Origin: Deltaproteobacteria bacterium
GTDB lineage: Bacteria > Myxococcota_A > UBA796 > UBA9615
Direction: 5' to 3'
Assembly: GCA_029261955.1 (NCBI GenBank)
Contig: JAJDAI010001219.1
Span: forward strand, 1-6,921
Length of the DNA stretch: 6,921 bases
Shown in pieces: positions 1 through 5,878 of the stretch (positions are counted from its first letter, which is position 1; each line of letters opens with the position of its first letter). A model generated the notes under the pieces. It searched no databases, was not told the DNA's origin, and worked only from the letters and a program-made list of their open reading frames with translations. A program made the translations under genes and the position numbers.

Positions 1-255
1 GACGACGGCGACGGCCAGGCGGAGTGCGACGGCGACTGCGACGACGCGGACGCGGCCAACTACGACGGCAACGCCGAGGTCTGCGACGGGCAGGACAACG
101 ACTGCGACGCGGTCATCCCGGCCGACGAGCTGGACGCCGACGGCGACGGGCAGGCGGAGTGCGCAGGCGACTGCAACGACAACAACCCCGCGAACTTCGA
201 TGGCAACGCCGAGGTCTGCGACGGCCAGGACAACGACTGCGACGGCCTCCTGGGC
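1..255 (+). repeat. 135-bp tandem repeat coding for MopE-type units
   Basis: Bases 1-120 match bases 136-255 at an offset of exactly 135 bp (45 codons). For example, CAGGCGGAGTGC and GGCAACGCCGAGGTCTGCGA recur at this offset. The match is close at DNA level, with few differences, so the units look recently duplicated or kept alike by recombination. The left edge cuts the array, so the copy number is unknown. Confidence 0.85.
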
Positions 256-1545
256 ACGCCCGCCGAGCCCCACGGCGAGCAGGGCAACGACTTCAGCTTC
301 GACTGCGGCAACGGCTGCAACGTCGGCAACATCTACGAGATGACGACCAGCTCCACCCTCACGGGGGTTGAGATCTACCTGGGCGACGCCGACCAGAACT
401 CGACGGTCCACCTCATCGTCTACAGCCGCGCGCAGTCCGGCGACAGTTGGGACCTCGAGTACAGCGAGCCGATCAACCTGGGCCTCACCCGCGACTGGGT
501 CGGCAGCACGAGCCTCAGCATCCCCCTGACCTCGGGCATGCAGTACCTGTTCGGCTCGGCGATGGACAACAGCATCCTCTACGCGGTCGACAGCGACGGT
601 CCGGACTCGGACCCGGCCTGGGGCACCTTCGAGGGCGTGAAGAGCACCCCCGGGAACGAGGGCGGACTGCTCCTCGATCCACTGAGCGACTTCTTTGTTG
701 CCGGCGTCGCCCTCGGCGTGCAGGTGACCGTGGGCACCGGCATGGACGAGTCCGACGCGGACGCCGACGGCTTCTTCGGCTGCGCGGATGACTGCGACGA
801 CGCCGAGTTCGCCGTGCGGCCCTACGCCTGGGAAGACGACAGCGACGGCATCGACAACGACTGCGACGGCCTCATCGACGGCGCCGACACCGACGTCGCG
901 ATCAGCCTCAACGGCGACGACGCCTCGGAGACCATCGTCTTCGACGGTTGGAGCTTCCCCTTCTGCGGCACGGACTGGACGGAGGCCAACGTCATCACCA
1001 ACGGCCGGGTCGAGTTCGGCTTCGTAGACACCGACTACACCGCGAGCGTCAGCGAGTTCCTCGGGGACGGCCCCTCGCTCGGCGGACCCTGGGACGACTT
1101 CGACCCCGGCGAGGGCGGCGACCTCTTCGTCATCGACCACGGGGACGCGCTCGGCATCTACTACCGCGAGGTGGTCCACAACGCCTTCGTCGACCCCAAC
1201 ACCTTCTCGATGGTGCTGGAGTCCAGCGGCCGCTGGTCCACCGACATCGAGCTGCTCTCGGAGGAGTCCGGCGGCGGCACCGTCTTCGGCTGGTCCTGCG
1301 GCACGAACCCGAGCGTCGCGGAGACCGACCTCTCCGACGCGCTGCCCGACGCGCTCGACGGCTCCCTGGGCACCGGCACCGAGGACGCCTACTACGAGCA
1401 CTTCTCGAGCATCAGCCCCGACGATCACGACCTGGACGGCGCCTACCTGCTCTTCTGCGGCACGCGCGGCACGGACGCGGACGGTGACGGCTGGACCGAC
1501 GAGTGCGGAGACCCCGACGACAACAACGCCGCGGTCACGCCCTAG
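1..1545 (+). CDS. MopE-like metal-binding-repeat secreted protein, C-terminal 514 residues (5' end outside window)
   Basis: The frame is open from the first base to TAG at 1543-1545, so the N-terminus lies outside. Residue numbers count from the first codon here. Residues 1-84 hold two 45-residue repeats with the pattern DxDGD..AEC.GDC and EVCDGQDNDCD, typical of the putative metal-binding (MopE-type) repeat. A third, diverged copy is at 252-292 (ADDCDD, then DNDCDGL). Residues about 97-245 look like an all-beta domain (GNIYEMTTSSTLTGVEIYL, then VHLIVYS). Residues about 300-434 look like a NIDO-type beta domain: FPFCGTDW at 319-326, TNGRVEFG at 333-340, then PWDDFD, NTFSMVLE and FGWSCG. The protein ends in a partial repeat (DADGDGWTDECGD at 492-504). 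The family is known from secreted or surface proteins; calcium or copper binding is inferred from the Asp and Cys spacing. An internal ATG at 340 is not the real start, because the repeats continue upstream in frame. Export signal and anchor cannot be seen. Confidence is high for the frame and repeat type and moderate for the beta domains. Confidence 0.9.
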   Translation, partial: DDGDGQAECDGDCDDADAANYDGNAEVCDGQDNDCDAVIPADELDADGDGQAECAGDCNDNNPANFDGNAEVCDGQDNDCDGLLGTPAEPHGEQGNDFSFDCGNGCNVGNIYEMTTSSTLTGVEIYLGDADQNSTVHLIVYSRAQSGDSWDLEYSEPINLGLTRDWVGSTSLSIPLTSGMQYLFGSAMDNSILYAVDSDGPDSDPAWGTFEGVKSTPGNEGGLLLDPLSDFFVAGVALGVQVTVGTGMDESDADADGFFGCADDCDDAEFAVRPYAWEDDSDGIDNDCDGLIDGADTDVAISLNGDDASETIVFDGWSFPFCGTDWTEANVITNGRVEFGFVDTDYTASVSEFLGDGPSLGGPWDDFDPGEGGDLFVIDHGDALGIYYREVVHNAFVDPNTFSMVLESSGRWSTDIELLSEESGGGTVFGWSCGTNPSVAETDLSDALPDALDGSLGTGTEDAYYEHFSSISPDDHDLDGAYLLFCGTRGTDADGDGWTDECGDPDDNNAAVTP

Positions 1546-1554
1546 ATGACCTCG

Positions 1555-1576
1555 GCGGGGGTCGAGAGGCCCCCGC
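1555..1576. terminator. Intergenic GC hairpin with GAGA tetraloop between convergent genes
   Basis: GCGGGGGTC at 1555-1563 pairs with GGCCCCCGC at 1568-1576, giving a 9-bp stem with one T-G wobble on the plus-strand transcript. The loop is GAGA, a GNRA-type tetraloop closed by C-G. It lies 9 bases after the plus-strand stop and directly against the minus-strand stop codon at 1577-1579. No T-tract follows on either strand, so it is not a textbook intrinsic terminator. A bidirectional terminator or 3'-end stabiliser is the likely role. Confidence 0.6.
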
Positions 1577-2227
1577 TCAGCGGAGGTAGCTCAGGATCTG
1601 CCCGTTGAAGGGCCGGGGCAGGTAGCTGGGCGAGCCGAGCCGCTCCTGGGCGTGGCTGTAGCCGAGGGCCACCATGGCCTTGCTGAAGCGCGCGTGCTGG
1701 CCGCGCCCCGGGTCCACGATGACGACCTCGCAGCTCGGTTGCGTGTGCTGGTCGATGAAGCCGGCCAGGGCGTCGACGTGGCTGCGCTCGTAGAGCAGGT
1801 CGCTGCCGATGATCAGGTCGAAGAGCCCCAGCTCGCCCTCGGGGTCCTCCCAGCCGATGCGCTCGAAGGGGATGGCCTCGCCGCCGTTGATGCGGACGTT
1901 CTCGCGCAGGAAGCCGCCCACCTCGGGGTGGTAGTCGGTGGCGGTGATGTTGGCGTGGCGTGAGTTGAGCACCAGGCTCGCCAGGCCGATGCCGCAGCCC
2001 ACCTCGAGGATGCGCTTGCCTGCGATCTCGAAGGCCGACATGTGCTCGGCGAGCACGCGGCCCGAGGCCCAGACCACCCCGAAGAGCGGCCAGGCCGCGG
2101 ACGAGATCCCCAACCCCTCGGCCACGCCGTCGACGTCCTGGAACTGCTGCTTGTCCCGCAGGGTCCGCAGGTGGATGTCTTCATCCCCGAATTCGATCGT
2201 CTGGTAACGCAGTCGCAGTGTTGACAT
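1577..2227 (-). CDS. SAM-dependent methyltransferase, family 16 (lysine methyltransferase-like)
   Basis: This is a 216-residue class I (seven-beta-strand) methyltransferase, a usual length for the family. The SAM-binding motif I is LEVGCGIGLAS at residues 74-84, followed by the acidic residue after strand 2 (TATDYHP, D98). The segment VVWASGRVLAEHM (51-63) matches the position of the family-16 W-x-x-G-x-x-L-A signature. DLIIGSDLLYE (137-147) contains the [DE]xx[YF] motif seen in protein lysine methyltransferases such as the ETF-beta and calmodulin enzymes. It has no signal peptide, so it should be cytoplasmic. The frame stays open upstream to 2578, but that part is Arg/Pro/Ala-rich and overlaps the neighbouring gene. 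ATG at 2227 is preceded by GGAGG and starts a protein-like N-terminus (MSTLRLRYQTIEFGDEDIHL). The substrate cannot be told from sequence; a protein lysine is inferred from family. Confidence 0.88.
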   Translation of the reverse strand: MSTLRLRYQTIEFGDEDIHLRTLRDKQQFQDVDGVAEGLGISSAAWPLFGVVWASGRVLAEHMSAFEIAGKRILEVGCGIGLASLVLNSRHANITATDYHPEVGGFLRENVRINGGEAIPFERIGWEDPEGELGLFDLIIGSDLLYERSHVDALAGFIDQHTQPSCEVVIVDPGRGQHARFSKAMVALGYSHAQERLGSPSYLPRPFNGQILSYLR

Positions 2228-2230
2228 GAA

Positions 2231-2235
2231 CCTCC
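2231..2235 (-). promoter_or_regulatory. Shine-Dalgarno for the methyltransferase gene
   Basis: The minus strand reads GGAGG, then TTC, then ATG. The 3-base gap is shorter than usual, but this is the only clear purine-rich site near a start in the long open frame, and it sets the start at 2227. Confidence 0.6.
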
Positions 2236-2290
2236 GGGCTCGGTGGAGCGCCTGCCCAAGGGTGGCACGGAAGCGAGCGCGAAGGGCGGG

Positions 2291-2325
2291 CGATCGCCGG
2301 GCAGGCCCTGCCAGCGCGGCGATCG
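2291..2325. other. Compound hairpin in the 119-bp intergenic gap
   Basis: The outer stem is CGATCGCC (2291-2298) with GGCGATCG (2318-2325). The inner stem is GGCAG (2300-2304) with CTGCC (2308-2312), around loop GCC. A single G and the bases AGCGC are unpaired between the stems. It lies between the membrane protein gene and the methyltransferase gene and has no T-tract. It may act as a transcription attenuator, an RNA-processing or stability element, or a REP-like extragenic repeat; the function is inferred from position and symmetry only. Confidence 0.4.
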
Positions 2326-2346
2326 TCGGGGTAGGCGCCCTCGCGC

Positions 2347-3891
2347 TCAGGGCAGCTCGAAGCGCTCCTCTGCGGCCTCGACGCGCACGATGCCGTGGCG
2401 GTTCAGGACGAGCACGTGGTGGGAGTACACCTCGAAGGGCTCGGGCGAGACGCGGCGGTAGCGCGCGATCAGGTCGACGAAGTAGCGGTTGTCCACGCGG
2501 CGGGTCAGCAGGTCTCCGTCCTCGTCCAGCAGCTCGAGGCGGCGCCTCGAACGCGCGTAGCCCCGCACCCAGCGCCACAGGTTGAGGCGCAGCACGTCGG
2601 TCAGGCCGTCGTAGCGCGTGAAGCCGGCGACGCCGCGGCGCGGGTTCTGCTGCACGCGGCGGCGGTAGTGCAGCACGTCCTGGCGCGCCTCCAGGAGCAG
2701 GCGGTTGCGCAGCGAGGCGAGGCGGGCCTCCAGCACGGCCTCGGGCACGGCGTCGGGGGACACGAACTGCACCCGCTCGGCGGTCTTCGCCAGGCTCGTC
2801 TCGCCGCCGTCGGGGTGCAGGTGGAAGCGCCGGTCGTCGAACCAGCGCGGCAGGCGGCGGGCCAGCCAGGCGCTGGTCCAGGCCTTGATGCGGTCCTTGA
2901 GGACGTAGGCGCCGACGGCGAGGCCGCTGAAGACCGCGATGAAGCCCAGGCTCACGCCCTTCTGCACCTGCAGGCCCAGGGCGATGAGCATCCAGACCTG
3001 CACGGCGACCGCCCAGAGCATCGCGAGGCCGGCCGCCACACCGAGGGCGCCGTGGCGCGCCAGCGAGTCCCAGCGGTCCCGGCGCGGGCTGAGGTGCAGC
3101 ACCGAGGACCAGTACTTCTTGAGCAGCCGGCCCTGATCGAGCACGGCCTCGTCCTGGCGCTCGGTCCCGTCGGGGCGCAGCACGGTGCGCCAGCCGGCGG
3201 CGTGGCGGTAGCGCCGCTCATCCGAGGCCAGGGTCGAGAGGCGGGCGGCGACGCCTGCCGGGGACCGCTCGTGCTGCCTCATCAGGCCGAGCATCTGCAG
3301 CACCGCGAGCTCCACCTGGATGCTCACGGCCTCGTCGCAGTAGTTGAGGCTGTCGCGCGCGAGCGGGTCCAGATCCTCGAAGGCGAGCAGGCGGTCCTTC
3401 GCGCTGCGCCAGGCGGTGACCAGGCACTCCATCTCCGCGGCCAGGCGCGGGGCCGCCCCGTCCAGATCCTTGGGATCGAGCTCGGCGAACAGGTCCCGCA
3501 CGCGGCTCTTGAGCATGGCGCAGAGCAGCTTGGGCTCGCTGCAGACCATGGCCACGTCTCCGGCGAGCGGGCCGTCGTCGTCGGCGCGCTCGAGCACCGT
3601 CTCCAGCACGAACAGGGGCGAGCCAGCCCCGTCGGGCCGCACGATCTGATCCAGCGGCACGTCGGGCGTCTTGAGCCGGGTGTAGACGCGCAGATCCTCG
3701 TAGAAGAGCTCCGGTGGGTACTCCGACGCGGAGACCGAGGTCGCCTGCGGCAGCCAGAAGAACAGGTCGACCTCGTAGTCCACCGCCGTCGCATCGAGCG
3801 AGGGCGTGGGCTGCTCGAGCTTCAACTCGAGCTGGAGGCGATCGTGTCGGCCGACCCGCAGGAGCCGGGCTCTGCTGTTGTCCTCGGACAT
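2347..3891 (-). CDS. Unrecognised protein with two central transmembrane helices
   Basis: I do not recognise a named family for these 514 residues. Residues 1-275 form a soluble, mixed region (DYEVDLFFWLP at 38-48, ELFYEDLRVYTRLKTPD at 61-77). It includes a helical, acidic stretch at about 110-210 with little coiled-coil regularity. Two hydrophobic segments follow at about 281-307 and 313-332, joined by a short loop (QVQKG), so this looks like a helical hairpin. The remaining residues, about 333-514, are Arg-rich and soluble (WLARRLPRWFDDRRF), ending in RVEAAEERFELP. There is no signal peptide. With a two-helix hairpin both large soluble parts would lie on the same side, probably the cytoplasm by the positive-inside rule. 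It follows the lipoprotein gene after 40 bases, so co-transcription is likely. The regular third-position GC bias and continuous protein-like composition support it as real, despite long open frames on the opposite strand. Confidence 0.82.
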   Translation of the reverse strand: MSEDNSRARLLRVGRHDRLQLELKLEQPTPSLDATAVDYEVDLFFWLPQATSVSASEYPPELFYEDLRVYTRLKTPDVPLDQIVRPDGAGSPLFVLETVLERADDDGPLAGDVAMVCSEPKLLCAMLKSRVRDLFAELDPKDLDGAAPRLAAEMECLVTAWRSAKDRLLAFEDLDPLARDSLNYCDEAVSIQVELAVLQMLGLMRQHERSPAGVAARLSTLASDERRYRHAAGWRTVLRPDGTERQDEAVLDQGRLLKKYWSSVLHLSPRRDRWDSLARHGALGVAAGLAMLWAVAVQVWMLIALGLQVQKGVSLGFIAVFSGLAVGAYVLKDRIKAWTSAWLARRLPRWFDDRRFHLHPDGGETSLAKTAERVQFVSPDAVPEAVLEARLASLRNRLLLEARQDVLHYRRRVQQNPRRGVAGFTRYDGLTDVLRLNLWRWVRGYARSRRRLELLDEDGDLLTRRVDNRYFVDLIARYRRVSPEPFEVYSHHVLVLNRHGIVRVEAAEERFELP

Positions 3892-3900
3892 CCGGCGCAC

Positions 3901-3906
3901 TTTCCC
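3901..3906 (-). promoter_or_regulatory. Putative ribosome binding site choosing the start at 3891
   Basis: The minus strand reads GGGAAA, then nine bases, then ATG. An in-frame GTG lies three codons upstream, but it directly abuts this purine tract with no spacer, so the ATG at 3891 (protein start MSEDNSRARLL) is preferred. The site is a weak match to the consensus. Confidence 0.4.
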
Positions 3907-3931
3907 ACACCTGGCGGCCTCTGCGGGCCGG

Positions 3932-5878
3932 CTACTCCAGCAGCACGCTCGATGCGTCGACGGAGGACAGGACGTTGTTGGGGTCGGTGACGTCGGCGAA
4001 CTGACCGACCGCGCCGTTCTGCACCAGCATCCCGCCCGTGTAGCCGCCGGACAGGATGGCGTCGTCGGCGCGCAGGGTGCTGGCGGTCTCGGCCCGCGCG
4101 ACCCAGCCCCCGTCGCCGTGCAGGGTGACCCCTCCGGTGGCGTGGATGGTGGAGTTGTGGCGCGCGATCATCACCGCGCCGAGCTCCGATTCGAAGACCG
4201 AGGGGCCGGTGACGACGATGGACGCCCCGTACTCCGCGTAGACCGCGCTCCCGCCGCCGTCGTCGGTGGGCGTGTCCACGGTGCAGCTGAAGCTGGCCGC
4301 CCGCATGGTGGAGCCGTACAGCACCGAGGCGCAGGTGCCCGCGCTGGTCCCGCTGGCCGCGAAGGCATCGATCTCCGCGTTGAACAAGGCCTGGTAGGCC
4401 CGCAGGGAGCAGTCGGTCGCCACGGAGCCGGCGGCCTTCAGGAAGGCGTCTCCGGTCGCCCGGTAGCAGACCTCGCAGTCCGTGGCCGTCGAGCCGGTCG
4501 CCTGGATCAACCCGGTCTCCCAGGCGTAGAAGCAGGACGAGGCGCCCGAGCTGACCTCGGTGTTGTCGGCCCAGATCACGCCCTGGCGGCCTGCCGAGAT
4601 GCCGATGAAGAAGCCGTCCACCGCGACGTCCGCGCCCAGGGTGACCACCGCGCCGTCCGTCGCGCTGATCCCGGTCGTGTCCGCGCTGTTCGAGCCCTGG
4701 ATGACGAGGTTGTCGAGCAGACCGAGATCCTCGCCGTTCACCAGGACGCCGTGGGTTCCGGCGAAGTCGAGCACGTCGGTGCCCGCCGTCAGGCTGCCGC
4801 CCACGAGCTGGAGGCGGGCGCCGTCGGGGTGGCTGAGCGCCAGCTCGCCGGTCATCGCGTGGGTGCCGATCACCTCGATGGTGAGCGTCGCGTCGTGGTG
4901 GATGCGCCACTGGAACGCCTCGCGCACCGCGTCTTCGACGTGGGCGAAGTCCCCCGGCGTGGTCCAGGTGGTGTCGACCCGGAGCTCGGCGGAGGTGGCC
5001 TCGGCCAGCGCGACGAGGGAGGTGTTGGTGGCGTAGTCGCCTTCGATGGCGTCCAGGCGGGCCTCGACGGAGGTCAGCGCGGGCGGGACCTGGCAGTCGG
5101 CGGGGGCGCAGATGCCGTCGCCGTCGTGGTCTTCCGTCAGGGGGTCGCAGACCCGGTCCTCGTCCAGGTCCCAGCAGGCCAGGCCTGCCTCCCCCTGGAG
5201 CACGAAGATCTGGGCCTCCGCCACGCCCGCGGGGGAGAGCAGGGCGAGGGTCCACGCGCCCGCGCTGAGCGCGGTGGGCAGGGTGATGGTGCGTTGCATG
5301 GGCGTTCCTCCAGGCTGCAGGAGCAGCCCGTTGGTGGCGTCGAAGAGGACGCAGGGGAGGGCGGAAGGCCCTCCGAGGCAGGGCGTCGAGGGGGAGGGGG
5401 TCGGGTGGCGAAGCTCGGCGCCGGTGGCCGTGCCGAGGCGCTCGCCCGCGAGGCTGAGGGTGTCGGCGAAGCGGCGGCTGGCGAAGCGGGGGTCGACGAG
5501 CGCCGCGGTGAGCCCCTGCTCGTCCAGGACGGGGGACGCGGCGCCCAGGCCGTCGATCTCCAGGAGGATCGGCGGGTCGGGCGCGGTGTCGTCGTCGTCG
5601 TCAGCGGGCGACGAGTCGTCGTCGTCGTCTGTTGGGGCGGTGTCGTCGTCGTCGTCCGTTGGGGCCGAGTCGTCGTCATCGACCGCGTCGTCGTCGTCCG
5701 CTGGGGCGCTGTCGTCGTCGTCCGTTGGGGCCGAGTCGTCGTCATTCACCGCGTCGTCGTCATCCGCCGCGTCGTCGTCGTCCCCCCCCGCTCCGAAGCC
5801 CACCTCGTCGTGGTCCGGCACGAAGCAGCCCGCGAGCAGGCAGGCGGCGAGGACCGGGATGGCGCGCGTGGCGGCCAT
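3932..5878 (-). CDS. Lipoprotein with poly-Asp stalk, IPT/TIG-like domain, Ca-loop-like segment and predicted beta-helix tail
   Basis: This is a 648-residue protein with no family name I can give for its whole length. Residues 1-18 are a lipoprotein signal (MAATRAIPVLAACLLAGC, lipobox LAGC, lipidated C18); F at +2 fits outer-membrane sorting. Residues 33-97 are an acidic linker of nine Asp clusters (38 of 65 residues are Asp) separated by SAPT, SAPA, AV and similar. Residues about 102-228 resemble an IPT/TIG-type beta domain (FADTLSLAGERLGTA, then LPTALSAGAWTLALLSPAGV). Residues 235-262 hold four Cys and a calcium-loop-like DHDGDGICAPAD. Residues 266-300 can form a short coiled coil (LTSVEARLDAIEG). 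Residues 310-648 have short Gly/Ala/Thr/Asp-rich rungs (ELALSHPDGARLQLVGG, TGISATDGAVVTLGADVAVDGF), which fit a right-handed beta-helix of the pectin-lyase type; no catalytic residues can be assigned. The frame is open upstream to 6703, but that part is an Arg-rich shadow of the next gene. ATG at 5878 sits in TGATG with the upstream stop, so translation is probably coupled. Confidence 0.88.
   Translation of the reverse strand: MAATRAIPVLAACLLAGCFVPDHDEVGFGAGGDDDDAADDDDAVNDDDSAPTDDDDSAPADDDDAVDDDDSAPTDDDDDTAPTDDDDDSSPADDDDDTAPDPPILLEIDGLGAASPVLDEQGLTAALVDPRFASRRFADTLSLAGERLGTATGAELRHPTPSPSTPCLGGPSALPCVLFDATNGLLLQPGGTPMQRTITLPTALSAGAWTLALLSPAGVAEAQIFVLQGEAGLACWDLDEDRVCDPLTEDHDGDGICAPADCQVPPALTSVEARLDAIEGDYATNTSLVALAEATSAELRVDTTWTTPGDFAHVEDAVREAFQWRIHHDATLTIEVIGTHAMTGELALSHPDGARLQLVGGSLTAGTDVLDFAGTHGVLVNGEDLGLLDNLVIQGSNSADTTGISATDGAVVTLGADVAVDGFFIGISAGRQGVIWADNTEVSSGASSCFYAWETGLIQATGSTATDCEVCYRATGDAFLKAAGSVATDCSLRAYQALFNAEIDAFAASGTSAGTCASVLYGSTMRAASFSCTVDTPTDDGGGSAVYAEYGASIVVTGPSVFESELGAVMIARHNSTIHATGGVTLHGDGGWVARAETASTLRADDAILSGGYTGGMLVQNGAVGQFADVTDPNNVLSSVDASSVLLE
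5588..5782 (-). repeat. GTC-rich repeat coding for the poly-Asp linker, with a 66-bp tandem unit
   Basis: The tract is made of GAC-rich codon runs read on the minus strand. Within it, 5699-5764 and 5633-5698 form two copies of a 66-bp (22-codon) unit. They differ at one conspicuous place, AAC (Asn45) in one and GAC (Asp67) in the other, before they drift apart at the downstream end. All length changes seen are multiples of three, so the frame holds. Slippage-prone runs suggest the stalk length varies among strains. Confidence 0.85.

Noticed and set aside
24..371. Arg-rich plus-strand open frame over the MopE repeats
   Set aside because: It is a frame-shifted reading of the Asp/Gly/Cys repeat; only frame 1 gives the known repeat motif.
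2228..2578. Extension of the methyltransferase frame upstream to 2578
   Set aside because: The added residues are Arg/Pro/Ala-rich, overlap the neighbouring gene on the same strand, and the family's N-terminus fits a start at 2227.
3915..3930. Small inverted repeat CGGCC / GGCCG in the 40-base gap before the two-helix protein gene
   Set aside because: Only five base pairs with a six-base loop and no T-tract; expected by chance at this GC content.
2395..3990. Plus-strand open frame of 531 codons opposite the two-helix membrane protein
   Set aside because: It is rich in His, Gln, Ala, Val and Arg with no hydrophobic or motif structure. The minus-strand protein has clear membrane helices and normal composition.
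5588..5782. Regular repeats that might be taken for a CRISPR array or satellite
   Set aside because: The units are in-frame GAC runs inside a lipoprotein gene, with no unique spacers and no palindromic repeat.
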